Origin: Vermamoeba vermiformis
Lineage: Eukaryota; Tubulinea; Echinamoebida
Direction: 5' to 3'
Assembly (NCBI GenBank): GCA_045837725.1
Contig: JBEWZL010000045.1
Coordinates: 1 to 62,567, forward strand
DNA length: 62,567 nucleotides
Part shown: positions 1 through 11,072 of the stretch, piece after piece
Layout of the letters: each line of letters begins with the position of its first letter
How positions within the stretch are numbered: position 1 is the first letter of the stretch
Notes under the pieces: model-generated
Database searches by the model: none
Told to the model about the DNA's origin: nothing
Seen by the model: only the letters and a program-made list of their open reading frames with translations
Translations under genes and position numbers: made by a program

Positions 1-1690
1 GGCTATCTAGAAAAGTGCAACATAATTAGTCAGGTTGCAAGCACTGAAAACTACCTGATCCACTTACTTTCACGCTCCTGTCATCCCGGTGCAATTTTGT
101 GAGGTCTGCAGCAATGCTAGTGAGATAGCTATTGTAGTCCGCTTCAGCAGTCTTGCATTTGAACCAGGCATTCAGGAAGGAGCGATCCACCAAATCAAAA
201 TGATCTGAAGAAAGAGCGGCATCCACCTCAAAGGTTTGCGACGACTTCATCCCGTTTACGAATTTCGTGTAGGCGGCATAATCGATAGAGCAGTCGGAGA
301 GCTTGTCGAGCAGCGCACCAAAGTGATCAACTGCATCAAAAGATTAACAGGGGACTATGACGTATCTATTGACTCGCTTACCCTCAGGAGTTGCTGGTTT
401 TGCTTGCAACTCCTTTGCTGGAAAGATTTTCTGGGGGGCAATATCTCTTTGAGCAGACGGGGGCTTGGCTTTCTGGCTAGTCTCACACTGAACGGCTGGT
501 GACCAATCTTCTTCGTTTCCAGCGTGGTCCTCGACGGTTACCACCTGCGGAGGTGCCTTCTTGAACAATTTGTCCATCATTCCCTGACTCAGCTCAATTG
601 GCAACTCTCCTTCAACCATTGCTGTAGAAATGGGTTGAGCCAGTGCAATGCAGCAAAGTGCCACAAACAAACTCACCGATGAAGAGGTTCTCTTTGTGCT
701 TGAGTGTATCTGCCAAGAAGCCACCGTTGACAAACCTAGCAGTCAGTGCAAAGCCGTTCTTGACAAGGTAGTTGACGCACTTGACTGCCTTGCGAGCTGC
801 TCCTATCAAACATTTGAGTAAAATTGCATGTACCTTCGGCTGCTACTCACTGGACTCTGTAGTATCATCAATACGCTCCTTTAGAGCCTTCTTCTTCTTT
901 CCGGCAGGGGAACAGTCATTGCCTCGACTGTCTCCTGCTTGGTGGCCCATGTCATCCGCTTGGGGGTTCTTCACCTTGCTCCACCAATGCCGTGCCATCA
1001 TTTGGACCGTCCCAGCCATCCAGCTGTCCTTCTGGGTTGTCTGATGCTCTTGCAGGCACATCATCAACATGGTGCTAAGACTCCTCCTCTGCTGATAGAG
1101 ACAGAGCCTCGGCGACCTGCAGTGTGGCAATGCATTAAACAAGCTGCTTTTATTGAAGGCAATGTGATTATTCGATTTACCTTAAACCTCTTGGCCGGTC
1201 TCTCCGAGGACTCTTCATCGTCCTCGAGCACCCTCTTCCGCTTCTTGCCTGCTTGGGCCCAACAGGACTGAGCGTCTGCAAGCTGCTTTTCGGAGTACTC
1301 CAACTCTCCGTAACTAAAATAAATCGGTTCAGATGACGGTTACAACCCCAGTTAAAACACTTACTATTTTTTAATAAGGGCTCTCAAGTCGCTCTCAGAC
1401 CCCCATGTCTCTCCGGCTACTAGGGCAAGGTAAAAAATGCACATCCAAAGGCGGGAACTTTTTGTCGGTTGGATTTTTGGATGCGGATTTTTACTCCAAA
1501 GACCGACTCTTCTCCCTATAATTAAATCTATTCTAGGCCCTGAAGCCTTTGACAGCCTCGGCTCAATTAATGAGATTTGAGTGAGAAAAATAACAATTTT
1601 GGATTTTGAATCCTGCGGTCTTGCGTGCTCGGATAAAATTTTATCGACCAAGCCTACATAATTTTCCTTTCGTGTAATTTTATCAGTCAT
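1..1690 (-). CDS. Unrecognised Lys-rich multi-exon protein, 3' end outside window
   Basis: I do not recognise the family. Reading leftward from an ATG at 1690, at least seven exons join in phase: 1690-1365, 1313-1181, then one starting near 1073 after a TCTTAG acceptor, and so on to a last visible donor at 67/66; the final intron runs to about position 7, so the gene continues off the window. Basic patches (GKKRKR, RPAKRF, AGKKKKALKE) look like nuclear localisation signals. A middle block containing KAVKCVNYLVKNGF and the last block (SFLNAWFKCKTAEADYN) look folded and conserved. The first exon (108 codons, AT-rich) is the least certain. It lies downstream of the H3 variant on the same strand. 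Nuclear location is inferred. Confidence 0.55.
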
Positions 1691-1926
1691 AACTTACTTA
1701 AATCTTTCAAAAGTTGGTGCGTGGTTGTGCGTACTTGATTTTCGGCAAAAATAACGGTACAAAAAAAGCGCGCTACTGGCCATTGGTGGGTAAGCCAAAA
1801 AAGGAAACCCTTGTCTTGGGCAAACATATTGAATATAAACACGACCATTAGAAGGTGGTTTATTTATGCAACGTATTTTAATGCGTTAAACAGAATGCAC
1901 TCAAAGAAAGCATCCAGATCCTTCGT

Positions 1927-2438
1927 TTACCATTCGTGCAGTTGGTCTCCTCGGATTCTTCTGGCCAATTGCATATCCTTTGGCATTATAGTTACTCTCT
2001 TGGCATGGATGGCTGCCAAATTGGAGAGCTCCAGCAGAGTGACGAGAAATTCCTCGGCCGATTCCTGCAAGGCGAGCATTGCATTTTTCTGGAAACGAAG
2101 ATCCGTCTTAAAATCTTGGGTAATCTCTCTGACCAATCTGCAGAAAGGAGCAAAGGGCAACAGCAGGTTATAGGACTTTTGGTACTTTCGGATCTCGCGA
2201 AGAGCAACTAAAGGTAATTATTAAAAAAATTAATTCAAAATATTAGCAAATAAATGATTATAATTAAGTATTAGTTATGCTAAATTATTTTCTTCAATAT
2301 CTTACCAGTCCCGGGTCTAAATCTGTGCGGTTTTTTAGCGGATCCCTTCGGAATTTTACTGCGCTTCTTCGGCGCATTGTTCTTACGTGGAGCCTTGCCT
2401 CCCGTGCTTTTTCTTGTGTGTTGTTTCGTTCGTGCCAT
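1927..2438 (-). CDS. Divergent histone H3 variant
   Basis: Two exons (2438-2306 and 2207-1927) give 137 aa. The N-tail [17 protein letters not shown] keeps K4, K9, S10, K14 and K18 of H3, but residues 6-7 are His-Thr instead of Thr-Ala, and the K27 neighbourhood is changed (no ARKS) with a two-residue deletion before [10 protein letters not shown]. The alpha-N/alpha-1 junction ELLIRKLPFQ is replaced by [11 protein letters not shown]. The histone fold follows with DFKTDLRFQ and [13 protein letters not shown] intact, and the C-terminus is extended (RGDQLHEW). Loop 1 has no insertion, so a centromeric CenH3 is possible but not favoured; a replication-independent H3 variant is the safer call. It is divergently paired with the gene at 2492. 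Confidence 0.93.
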
Positions 2439-2491
2439 ATTATTACATGTATTAAACCGAGTTTTTGGTTAGTTTATTTTTTGACCAGATC
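2439..2491. promoter_or_regulatory. 53 bp shared region between divergent start codons
   Basis: Only 53 bp separate the ATG of the H3 variant (minus strand) from the ATG of the acidic-tailed gene (plus strand). Both 5' UTRs and core promoter elements must fit here or overlap the opposite transcript. I see no recognisable motif beyond AT-richness; co-regulation is inference from arrangement. Confidence 0.5.
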
Positions 2492-3546
2492 ATGGAACAC
2501 AAAATCAATTTTAGGTAAGCATTAATACAACTTTATTTATTAATAATAATATTTCAATATAATTATTAGACAAGTGGGCAACCCAGATTTATTCGATTAT
2601 TTTTACCTGGATGTGGCCCGGCAAGAATTTTTGCTCACTATCAACGGTGCTGCTAGAATCCTTGGCAAAACTAAGTTTGCATGGATGAAAGCAGCAAAGA
2701 AAGGTAATAAATTTAATTTTTAAAATATTATTTATTTCTGATCTGATCATTAACCAGATCCCGAGTACGCCAGCATTGTAGTCGAAAATGTTGCCATTGA
2801 ATGGTTTGAGGGGGAAAGGGTTGACGGCAATGCTTTGCGTGCCAAGTGGATCAACTTGCAAGGGTTGAACAAACTCGTTCCCCTGTACATACGAAACAAA
2901 AACTTGAATGCAGTGTGCAGTGTGTTGACGTAAGTATTGTTATTCTTTATTTTAACTTATCCACAATTTTTAGTGAGCAACTCTTCACCTTGGGACTTGA
3001 AAATGTTCTCCAAGTCCAAATAGATGCCGAGAGCAATCGAGTAAAGGTAAGTCGTATCATGCATTAAATATCCATTTATTAACTTTTGGACAGTTTGCCC
3101 TGGTTGACGACCTTTCCAAAGCCTATGCTCCCTATCAGAGGCCTCCTACTGAAGTTGAGCTGCTTCCAGATGGAGTGGAAGTGCTCAATTTGGTTGCCAA
3201 ACGCGTTGACGAGCTCACGGATAACTGGCTGGCTGAACAGTACCTAACAGCTGACAATAAAGCTTTGCTGGATAAAGCCCCTGATTTGCCTTTCGATGAT
3301 AGGTGCCGTCAGCGGTTGCGCAATACCATTGCCAACCTCTTTGCCTCCTTCTCTGAGGAGGAACAAAGACTCAGAACCTTGCGAGCAAGCGACACCGAAG
3401 ATGATGAAGAGGATGAGGAATCAGAAGAGGAAGAAGAAGAGGAGGATGATGACGAAGACTACGGTGAGAGCAATGACCATTCCAGCTCCTCGGTGGAGGA
3501 GAAGTCAAACGATGAGTCTTCTGTTGACTCTATGGATATTGATTAA
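2492..3546 (+). CDS. Unrecognised 284-aa protein with long acidic tail
   Basis: Five exons (2492-2514, 2570-2703, 2758-2929, 2974-3046, 3094-3546) sum to 285 codons in phase. The first exon codes only MEHKINF plus two bases, so the start rests on the exact join to exon 2. The N-terminal 200 residues form a mixed globular region with no family I can name. Residues from about 235 are an uninterrupted Asp/Glu run followed by Ser-rich acidic sequence, a composition common in histone chaperones and nucleosome-binding proteins. Together with the head-to-head H3 variant this suggests a histone-handling role, but that is inference only; no chaperone domain was identified. Confidence 0.85.
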
Positions 3547-4961
3547 GTATGAAATATAAAGCGTCTTTTCTTAATTTAGCTTACCGATTATCATCTTGGA
3601 AATGCAACGAACAGCTTGCTTTTGCGAATTGCCACCTGAATAACGCTTTTCAACTTCCGCCACCGATCTTTGCTCATTGTGGGCAATCAATTTAAGATAT
3701 GCTCTTGATATAATTAGTAATGCATATTGGTGAATAGAGAGTTACTTACCAGTTGTTATTCCGCCAAATCCAACGATCCCGTATCTCGAATCGAAAACTT
3801 TTTTGCTTTTACGGCCTTAATTGATGTTTGCTATTAATAAAAGTAATTAAAATATTATAGGGATATATTTTAATACGTCTGCAACTTCAACAATTGCAGA
3901 TTTGACCCGGATCAAAAAATTGATCAGGACCAAAAATTGATAGAAAATCGATATAATTATTTTTTTAACGTGTAATATGTTATTTTTATGCTATTCTAAT
4001 ATAATTTATATGAAATTAATCATTAAAAGACTTACCAGTCGCAAAATCCAAAAAAAAAAATTAAATCTGGCTTGCATTGGAAAAAAAGTTTTTCTAGTCT
4101 CTGCTAGGTTATTTAATCTCGTGGTAAATTACACCCCACGAGATTTTGACCCTTTGTGCCCCTCTGTTGCGGCTGCATTGGATCCCAGGATAGAAATACT
4201 AACGGCCACAGGTGAAAATCCTCCCAAAAACCGCGAGGGAGGATTTTACTGGAACGCACTTTTCTCGGTTCGGCGGTCTCCAGTATTAAAAGTAATTACA
4301 TAGTGATGATCAGCGACGTTTACTCTATAACGTCAATTGCTTTGAGGCCAATTGGTAAGTGTTTTTAATAAATTTTTATTCGGTTGCACAAATTCGTTTC
4401 TAAATCTGGCAACGCTGGATCAAAGATTAAAAACCTTCAAATTTAACGCTTCTTTTCACTTCATTATATTATATTGACAGTAATTAATACTACTATGCTT
4501 CTCCCATCAATATTCATTGCCTACTAACATGTGGGCAATGAAGCAGATCCTGAATCCGAAAATTTTTGGCTTAATAATGACTCAGTACAGTTACTAATAC
4601 GGTGAATATCTATTAAACAGACTGCTTTTTGCATTGGCAACGCGATTATTCATTTTTGCTCGGGCGTACGTACTTTGAACTTTCTCATCCCGAATCTGCA
4701 ACCAAACTCTCTATCAAAAAATTGGTAACACTTCAATATTTATTCACATTGCATTTCTGATCATTATTTTGCATTCAGGCAAGTCTAAAACTTTTGTGCC
4801 CCCAATCCCAAGTTGTAACCACAGGTTTAAAACTTTAAAGTATCAAACAGATAGCTTTCGATGAAAGCAATGCGATTAATGTATTATTTAACTTTGCTCA
4901 ATAGGTCTACACGAGTTTCCAAAGCTTTCATTTTTTGTTTTTCCCAAAACGTAGCAACACA
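3547..4961. other. Gene-poor stretch with stem-loops and a possible exon remnant
   Basis: No complete gene was found. On the minus strand around 3830-3585 two short open stretches with splice-like borders (one reading KKVFDSRYGIVGFGGITT, one containing EVEKRYSGGNSQKQAVR) may be a small or broken gene, but the phases could not be joined. Two adjacent inverted repeats occur at 4115-4145 (10 bp arms) and 4215-4247 (11 bp arms). Two copies of a diverged motif of about 50 bp begin near 4614 and 4842, with a third in an intron near 1137. The 108-codon ORF at 3977-4303 has no protein-like character and is not called. Confidence 0.4.
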
Positions 4962-5600
4962 ATGGACCGTCGCCTAAAGCTCTTCTCAAATATGTAAGTG
5001 CTTGAATTATCTAATTGTACATTATTTAATGCATAATACAGCCCGCCCAGAGACCCTGGTGCACCTCGCATACTGCTTGGACCCCGCCGTGCATCCACGA
5101 CCGACGATACACCCTCCGCACCCAGCAAGCGCCGCAAGTACGAGCAGGTAGTAGGTGCTCCTCTTTACCCACCTTCTTAACAGATCTTTTCGTAGCCTTT
5201 GTTGCCAATCATTCCAAGCCAGGTAATCCTCCCCAGGATTGCCTTGTTATGGAGTCAGTCGTTTGATTCTTCACCTGGTGGGTGCCAATGGAGCCTTGGA
5301 TCACTAAGACTTGTCAGCCGCAATTGCAAACATATCTGTGATGAATACTTGTTGGATCGAGCTGCTTCGCTGGGATCTGTTGCTGGAATGGTCAAGCTCT
5401 CTGGCCTGCGCTTTCAGCCCACCAACAATACCTGTCGCTTGGCTGCTGCTCAAGGGCACTTGGAATGCTTGGTCTTTGCCTACTGCAACCTTTACATTCC
5501 CTTGGAAGATGCATTGAGCATTGCTCAGTCATCAGGCTTTGTCCACATCCTTGCTTATGCCAAGAAAGCTGCATGGCCAGTACCGAAGAAACTACAATAG
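4962..5600 (+). CDS. F-box protein with ankyrin-like repeats (180 aa)
   Basis: Three exons (4962-4993, 5042-5147, 5196-5600) give 181 codons including stop. The N-terminus is basic and Pro/Arg-rich (MDRRLKLFSN then RRASTTDD, SKRRKYEQ). From about residue 50 the pattern LP..P..vilprI..lWs, then SLRLVSRNCKHICDEYLLDRA, fits a weak F-box: the family recruits substrates to SCF ubiquitin ligases. The C-terminal half (AASLGSVAGMVKL, RLAAAQGHLECLVFAY, ALSIAQSSGFVHILAYAKK) follows ankyrin-like helix pairs. Such F-box/ankyrin proteins are expanded in amoebae and giant viruses; with introns and neighbours as here, a host gene is more likely. Family call is moderate. Confidence 0.7.
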
Positions 5601-5761
5601 TCATTATTCTGTTAATGCTTATAGCAGACGTAATGCAGCCAAAATGCAATAAACAGGTTTCTTTCATCGAGTGCAGCCTGTTTGATACACTTTCAGCCCA
5701 CCCAAGCAGCAGGGCATCCTCCAGAGATGATACCTTGTGTATTCACTGGTCCTTGTGGGGG

Positions 5762-5881
5762 AGGGCGTCCGCCATGGAGGACGCCCTATGGTACGTGTTT
5801 GTCTCAGCAGGGGAGGACGCCCTATGTACTTATCCGTGCCGGTCTGAGGGGGGGGAGGGCGTCCTCCATGGAGGACGCCCT
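5762..5881. repeat. Palindromic repeat cluster around CCATGG
   Basis: Positions 5856-5881 are a perfect 26 bp palindrome (half-site AGGGCGTCCTCCA). Positions 5762-5787 repeat it with one mismatch, and a half copy (GGAGGACGCCCTATGTA) lies near 5813-5829. Each copy is followed by a similar TATG.TACGTG or TATGTACTT tail. The unit is far more GC-rich than its surroundings. It could form a hairpin or cruciform, be a transposon end, or be a tandem protein-binding site. Confidence 0.8.
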
Positions 5882-7538
5882 ATGTACGTGCCCAACTGAC
5901 CTCAAAACTCCCAGCCCTAGCCCTATTACCAGTATAATCAAGCACAAAAATAGAAAAATCTAAATAAATTTGCAAATTGATTATTTCGTGCAAATTATGC
6001 TTTTTCCGATACGAGTTGGCTTACCACTTGCTTCTCCGCTCTTTAATAAATTTTTGAGGTATTCTGAAATCATTAATGAAATGTCACGGTCTGATACTCT
6101 TGTCTACTTATCGAAAGGTATTGTAAAAATGCATTTGGGTATATTTGGGGGGCATTGGGAGGATTATTGTTGGAAAATCGATGTTTTGTAAGATTTTAAT
6201 AAAATTTGATGTTGGCCCTTGAAATCACTTGCAAAAATCTGCAAATTTTCAATCATTGCTGCCCCATTCGGAAATCATTAGCAATTTCCAAATTAGGAAG
6301 GTTGCCAGCATAAACAATGCTTTACAGCATGTACATACCATTCCAACTTGTCCCGTCAAATTCTGTCAATTACTAACTGTTTGCCAGAATGCTCCAAGGT
6401 GGTAACAGGCAGTTAGTGTAACTAGCAAATATAACCATATATGGCAAGAGGTTATGGACATCATAAGTGGACCTTTACAAAAAACAATGATTTGAACTTG
6501 CCGCACCAAATTCCGGCAATTACTAACGACTTCCTTGTTGCTCGTAATCCTTGTAAATTCTGTTTTTTAACTGAAATTTCGGGATTTGACAGTAATTACC
6601 AAATTAGGAAATGATGGGGCAGTTGGCATTTGTTGCACCATGGTTACTAAAGTTGAAACTTGTCCCAACAGTTTTTATCAATTACTAACGATTTGCTGAT
6701 CACTTTACTATATTTCTATATTAGGCAAGTAGAAAACTCAGTTTTCAGCTGGGAAGTGCAAGGCATATAAATGATGGAGGGAAACTGTTAGTAATTGCCA
6801 GATCATATGCACACAAGTGCCAAGAGGAGTGTTTTGCAAATGTCTACCTCATGGACCACTGATATGCACCACAAATTTCCTTTTTAGGCTATTCCATGCT
6901 ATATACTTGCTTTTTGCACTGTATTTGCCCTAGGAACACTCAAGTAAGCATCAGACTCCAATTCTTTTGTGTACCATGATCTGGCAACCTTCAAAGCATC
7001 AAATCATGATTACAAACCAGTGAAACACTTCCTAATATGGGCGCCTTAGAGTAAAATGGGGGTTTCCCAGTTGATTTTCAAGAAAACAGGCTGTAACTTC
7101 AGCTCTACGGCATATTTTGATGTGCCGTTTTTTTTGTTCAACTTGCACTTCCATGTACTATGGGTTTTCTGAATAAAAAAATGAAATATACCCAAATGCA
7201 TTTTTACAATACCCTCCGATACTTACTAGGAAGGCTCATAGCTCTTGCTTCGAGTATTTATACACTAATTTCCTGGCATTGACTTTCCTTTGTGGTCATA
7301 AGATCGAATTGTCGCCTGAAATTCAAAAATCTAAATTTGAAGTTAAATCGTTATTAGCACGCATCGCGACGCCCAAAGAATTGTATGTCTTACCGTTGCA
7401 TTCTCCAGTATGCAGCGCATTTTCAGATGGTCAAAATTAAAAAATTAACAGAGCAACGCACATTTCGGATCGCGTTGCATTGGCTAAATGATCACACTTC
7501 GGCAATTCAACTTAAAATGAATTTTAATACAACTATAA
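5882..7538. other. Gene-free interval with internal diverged repeats
   Basis: No coding exon was recognised. The interval holds a 29 bp perfect inverted repeat pair (listed separately) enclosing about four diverged copies of a unit built on CAATTACTAACGATTTGC, near 6370, 6520, 6680 and (reversed) 6790. The repeats suggest a decayed non-autonomous element or satellite-like block. Confidence 0.55.
6117..7213. mobile_element. Candidate non-autonomous element bounded by 29 bp inverted repeats
   Basis: The 29 bp at 6117-6145 are the exact reverse complement of 7185-7213 (core AAAAATGCATTTGGG). Weaker complementarity continues outward for about 15 bp (TTATCGAAAGG against GTATCGGAGGG). The 1.1 kb interior carries no ORF of protein character. 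This is the layout of a MITE or foldback element; no clear target-site duplication was seen, so the element boundaries may lie further out. Confidence 0.5.
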
Positions 7539-9388
7539 TTACAAATCAGTGTGTGTCGCTGTAGTTGGCACGCTGTTAGTCTTCTTTGAGGTAGACTGGA
7601 ATGATGGTGGTACAGAAAAGGCCAAAATATTGCACAGAGACACAGTGTTGAGAGCTGCGTGACCGAGCCAAATATCGAACATGTAGCCCTCGGGAAACTG
7701 CAACATGAATATAGCAAATGCTGTGGATATCGCTGACAACAACAGACCAAAAGCAGTGAACCCAATACGCAGTGAGATCTAATAACGTTAACGACGATTT
7801 CAAAAATGAAGCTGAACAATCGCTTACTCTTGCCGTGTATCGGTCCTTCATTCGTTGGCTGTTTCGTACTCGCTTCACAACACGAGCAGCAGTGATGACG
7901 TAAAACACACCAATAGACAGACCAACAATAGTGTAAATGATACCATCCACGTACAACATGGTGTTGGTGAGACCGAGGGGCAGACATCGCAGGATATTAA
8001 CGATGACTTCCAACCCGAACAAACAAAAGCTCGTGACTATGAAGGGAATTTTCAGCTTCTTGATGCCTGAATTCACATCAATTTTGTTCGAGGCGAGAAT
8101 CTCGTGCCTAAAATCAAATATTATTAGAACTAGCCCCGCATCACATCCACCTACGAGACCTACCAGAAGAATGTAATCATCAACGAAGGAGTCAAAGTGA
8201 ATGGCACGCTGATTAATAGCATCACAATATTCCCGTTACGATTGTAAAGCCGACGCATGCCACCGATGTCAGGTGCGTATGAGAGACGGACTGATAGACT
8301 TCGAATTAGACCAGTTCAATAAAAGTACGTGCTCTACTTACGCAAGTTCGCGGCCATATCAATTGCGAGACTGATTTGCGGGATGTTAAACGCAAGGCCT
8401 TCATCGCGACGAATAAACGCGCGTAATCTAATAATACCAATGACAATATTCGTGATCTCGAACAGGCCCAACGATATCTGTACTAGGTAGAGCCAGCCAG
8501 ATTCAAATACGGGCTGCCATGGGTTCTCTGAAAATCACAAAATAAATTAAAATTGGAGGAAACTCGGCAAATAATAATAATTATTAAATTCACACTCACG
8601 TTCGAATTGAATTTGCACCGGCATCGTGTCGTACAACTTGATGTTGCTTGTAATAAATTCGTATTGCGTCTCTTCAAGCTCAACAAAGTCTATTTTGATG
8701 TCACTCGCGTCGCCATTGTTAGTGGCATATTGAATAAAACCGGGCACACCTGTCAGAGTGATCGAATAGAAGTTAGCGAACATATGATACAACATGAAAT
8801 GTATTTCATTATATTTGATACCAATATTTCAGTCAAGTATAATAAGGTTATGTAAAGAGCCTTGCAACGCGGTTGAAAACTCGATCAGCGTGCACCAAGT
8901 CTTTAAAAAGTTGCTTACCAGAAAACCCTTGCATGACAACGGCAATGGCACCTTTTTGTTGCATATCTCGTAAGATGTCTTCGGGTGGTACGAACAGATC
9001 CGTCAAAACAATTTTTCCATTCACATCCGGCCATGAAGACCGAAGAGAAGGATCACCAGCATATATTAAGGTACCATTGTAACCCTCAGAAACATTTTTT
9101 CCTGCTGGAAATATGTCAGTAAATAATAATACTACTTCGGTGCACAACGTGCGGATGGAGCACCGACGACAACAGTAAATTTGAAATTTTGGAATATCAA
9201 TTCCGTTTCAAATCGTTTTATACTAATATTTGTTAGCTATATTGCGTTATTCAAGACTTACCAGTCAACAGCAGTTGAGCGGTTTCATAATTTCCTGCTA
9301 CGGCAATTGGCTCGAAAATTACCAGCTGACAGCCAACGCGACAAATTATACAAAGTATAAGGACATTAATAATCTTCAACTGAATCAT
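7539..9388 (-). CDS. PA-domain seven-transmembrane receptor-like protein (431 aa)
   Basis: Seven exons (9388-9262, 9104-8919, 8749-8600, 8527-8342, 8290-8164, 8107-7828, 7778-7539) sum to 432 codons. Residues 1-21 (MIQLKIINVLILCIICRVGC) are a signal peptide. Residues about 45-150 resemble a protease-associated (PA) domain: VNGKIVLTDLF..PPEDI, then QQKGAIAVVMQGFSGVPGF. Seven hydrophobic helices follow, starting WLYLVQISLGLFEI and ending LNTVSLCNILAFSVPP, with a short polar tail. The layout of a luminal or extracellular PA domain on a 7TM body suggests a receptor-like or sorting protein; no ligand can be inferred. It lies downstream of the GT31 gene on the same strand. Confidence 0.85.
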
Positions 9389-9741
9389 GTTTGGAAACTA
9401 TTAGTCGACCTGAAACGAAGCGTCAGTCTAGATCCCCGAAAATTTTAAATTCGTAATAAACAACAACTTACAATGCATCTATATGAAATACCACGTGTTG
9501 TGGCAGTCTACTCTTCAAGAATTACGTTTAATAGCTTTTTGGAGTCATCTCCAAGTGATGGTTGACACGTGCTTCTTTATTTGGTAAAAATAACGTGACG
9601 GGACCGCGGGGAGAAATGTGACCATAACTCGCACCAGAGGCCTTTCGAACGGTCCATATGGATTGTTTGGTCGTACAATAGCCTTGAATGGCTGCGGTTG
9701 GTGCCTCTTACAGTGAGTTCAACCATCGGATGTAGTGGACC
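9389..9741. other. Intergenic, nothing recognised
   Basis: 353 bp between two minus-strand genes. It must hold the 3' end of the glycosyltransferase and the promoter of the PA-domain gene; I see no motif or repeat. Confidence 0.5.
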
Positions 9742-10800
9742 TCAACACGAGCCAATGCAAGGATGACCGCACTTCTGTGAGTTTTCCACGGCAATGTTCC
9801 AGTCACGTGGCACCACTCCAAGTGCATTTACATTGGCGGTGCAGTTGCTGACCGACATTCGCTCGTCGTGTCTCCAGTGCACTCGTGAACCGATTAGCCA
9901 TATTCCAAGCGACACCTCTTCAACGGAATAATACGTCAAAAAGTCCTGGCGATGATGTTGCGCGAGTAGCGACACGACATCGTACGAGAGACCAAAGAGT
10001 TCTGGCTGCGGATGAGGAGGAAGCTGGTAGATGTATCGTTCGAGTAATTGAATGTCGATGAGTTCGTGATTGTTCACTGGCTCTTCGTATCGAATAGAGC
10101 CCCAGATCATGCGCGTGCTGTTTGGATCGGCTTTGAGTTGCACAAAGCTGTTCGCTAACTCGTCGGTGCGCAAGAACACTCCGTCCTTCACGCGCAGCAG
10201 TAAATTGAAGCGACAGTTGGTTTGCACCCAATCATATATTACTAGCACCATCACTCCGTCATAAGGCGTCTTAACACTAAATGAAGCGAGTTAGTAACGA
10301 TTAGAAATTATCGATTTAGAGTGAATGAAAGTTTGTTTTATGGCGTCCTAAATTGATATTACTTACCCAGATTTCTTTTTTTGAAAATCTAATACGATTT
10401 CGTCGTCATGGCTCGGAGTGTAGTCATCAGTTTTAGCAATAAAAAATAAAACCTTGATCTTCACGTCCTTTCGGTCCTCCATCCATTTCTTCCAAGTATT
10501 TCGAATTTTTTGACGACCTTCCGAATTTTTGCCGGACGAAATAACCGAAATTACCACATCCACGTCGAACTTCGGATTCCTCGCTGGCTCTGCCATCACA
10601 ACCGAGTCTAACTTTGAGTTGTCTCTATGTTGCGCTACTTTGACTGCTACTATCTGATTTCTCTTTTGAATAAGCGACATCCACGACTGCTGTAAGAAGA
10701 TGGCATTAACTACAAAAATAGCCACTAGCAGCAGAGGAAATCTGTACGAATTAAATAATTGCAAGCAATTAATCCTCGATGAGCGACTCCACGGGCGCAT
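9742..10800 (-). CDS. GT31 galactosyltransferase-like type II membrane protein (322 aa)
   Basis: Two exons (10800-10367 and 10276-9742). A signal anchor lies at residues about 20-38 (FPLLLVAIFVVNAIF), as in Golgi type II glycosyltransferases. The lumenal part has beta-1,3-galactosyltransferase (GT31) landmarks: VVISVISSGKNSEGRQKIRNTW (the family's r..iR.TW start), KTPYDGVMVLVIYDWVQTNCRFNLLLRVKDGVFL, and WGSIRYEEPV. The position of the metal-binding DDD reads K-D-G, so the usual DxD is missing; the enzyme may be inactive, use another acid, or be highly diverged. C-terminal Cys residues (NCTAN, KCGHPCIGSC) suggest disulphides. Substrate unknown. Confidence 0.8.
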
Positions 10801-11072
10801 GGCTATTGTGTATCACAGATGCGTGGTCAAAATTGGATTTGTTGGAAAGCTGTTCACAAAGCTCTGCTCGCTCTTGTGTGTCCTTCCACGGTTATAATTA
10901 ATAGAATAATATACAAAAAACAACAGGACGTAATCTGAAAACTCCCGAGATTGGTCTTTTTGCGGTCAAATTTCTTTTTGTGTTATTCCGGGCTTTTTTG
11001 TTCTTACTTGCTCGATCGACGAACCACAAAGCTCCGGAACCTCGTCTTTACGACCGTAAACCTTCTATTAGA

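Noticed and set aside
1364-1690. First exon of the leftmost gene as non-coding
   Set aside because: It joins in phase to the next exon through a consensus intron, so I kept it, with lower confidence.
1927-2438. Centromeric CenH3
   Set aside because: No loop 1 insertion and a conserved DFKTDLRFQ segment; a general H3 variant fits better, though CenH3 is not excluded.
1-5600. Giant-virus insertion at the left end
   Set aside because: Ankyrin-like and unknown proteins raised the idea, but genes here have the same short introns as the host genes and include a histone H3 with a host-type tail.
5465-5963. Overlapping plus-strand ORFs across the GC-rich palindromes
   Set aside because: The proteins are translations of the repeat in two frames with no domain and no splice support.
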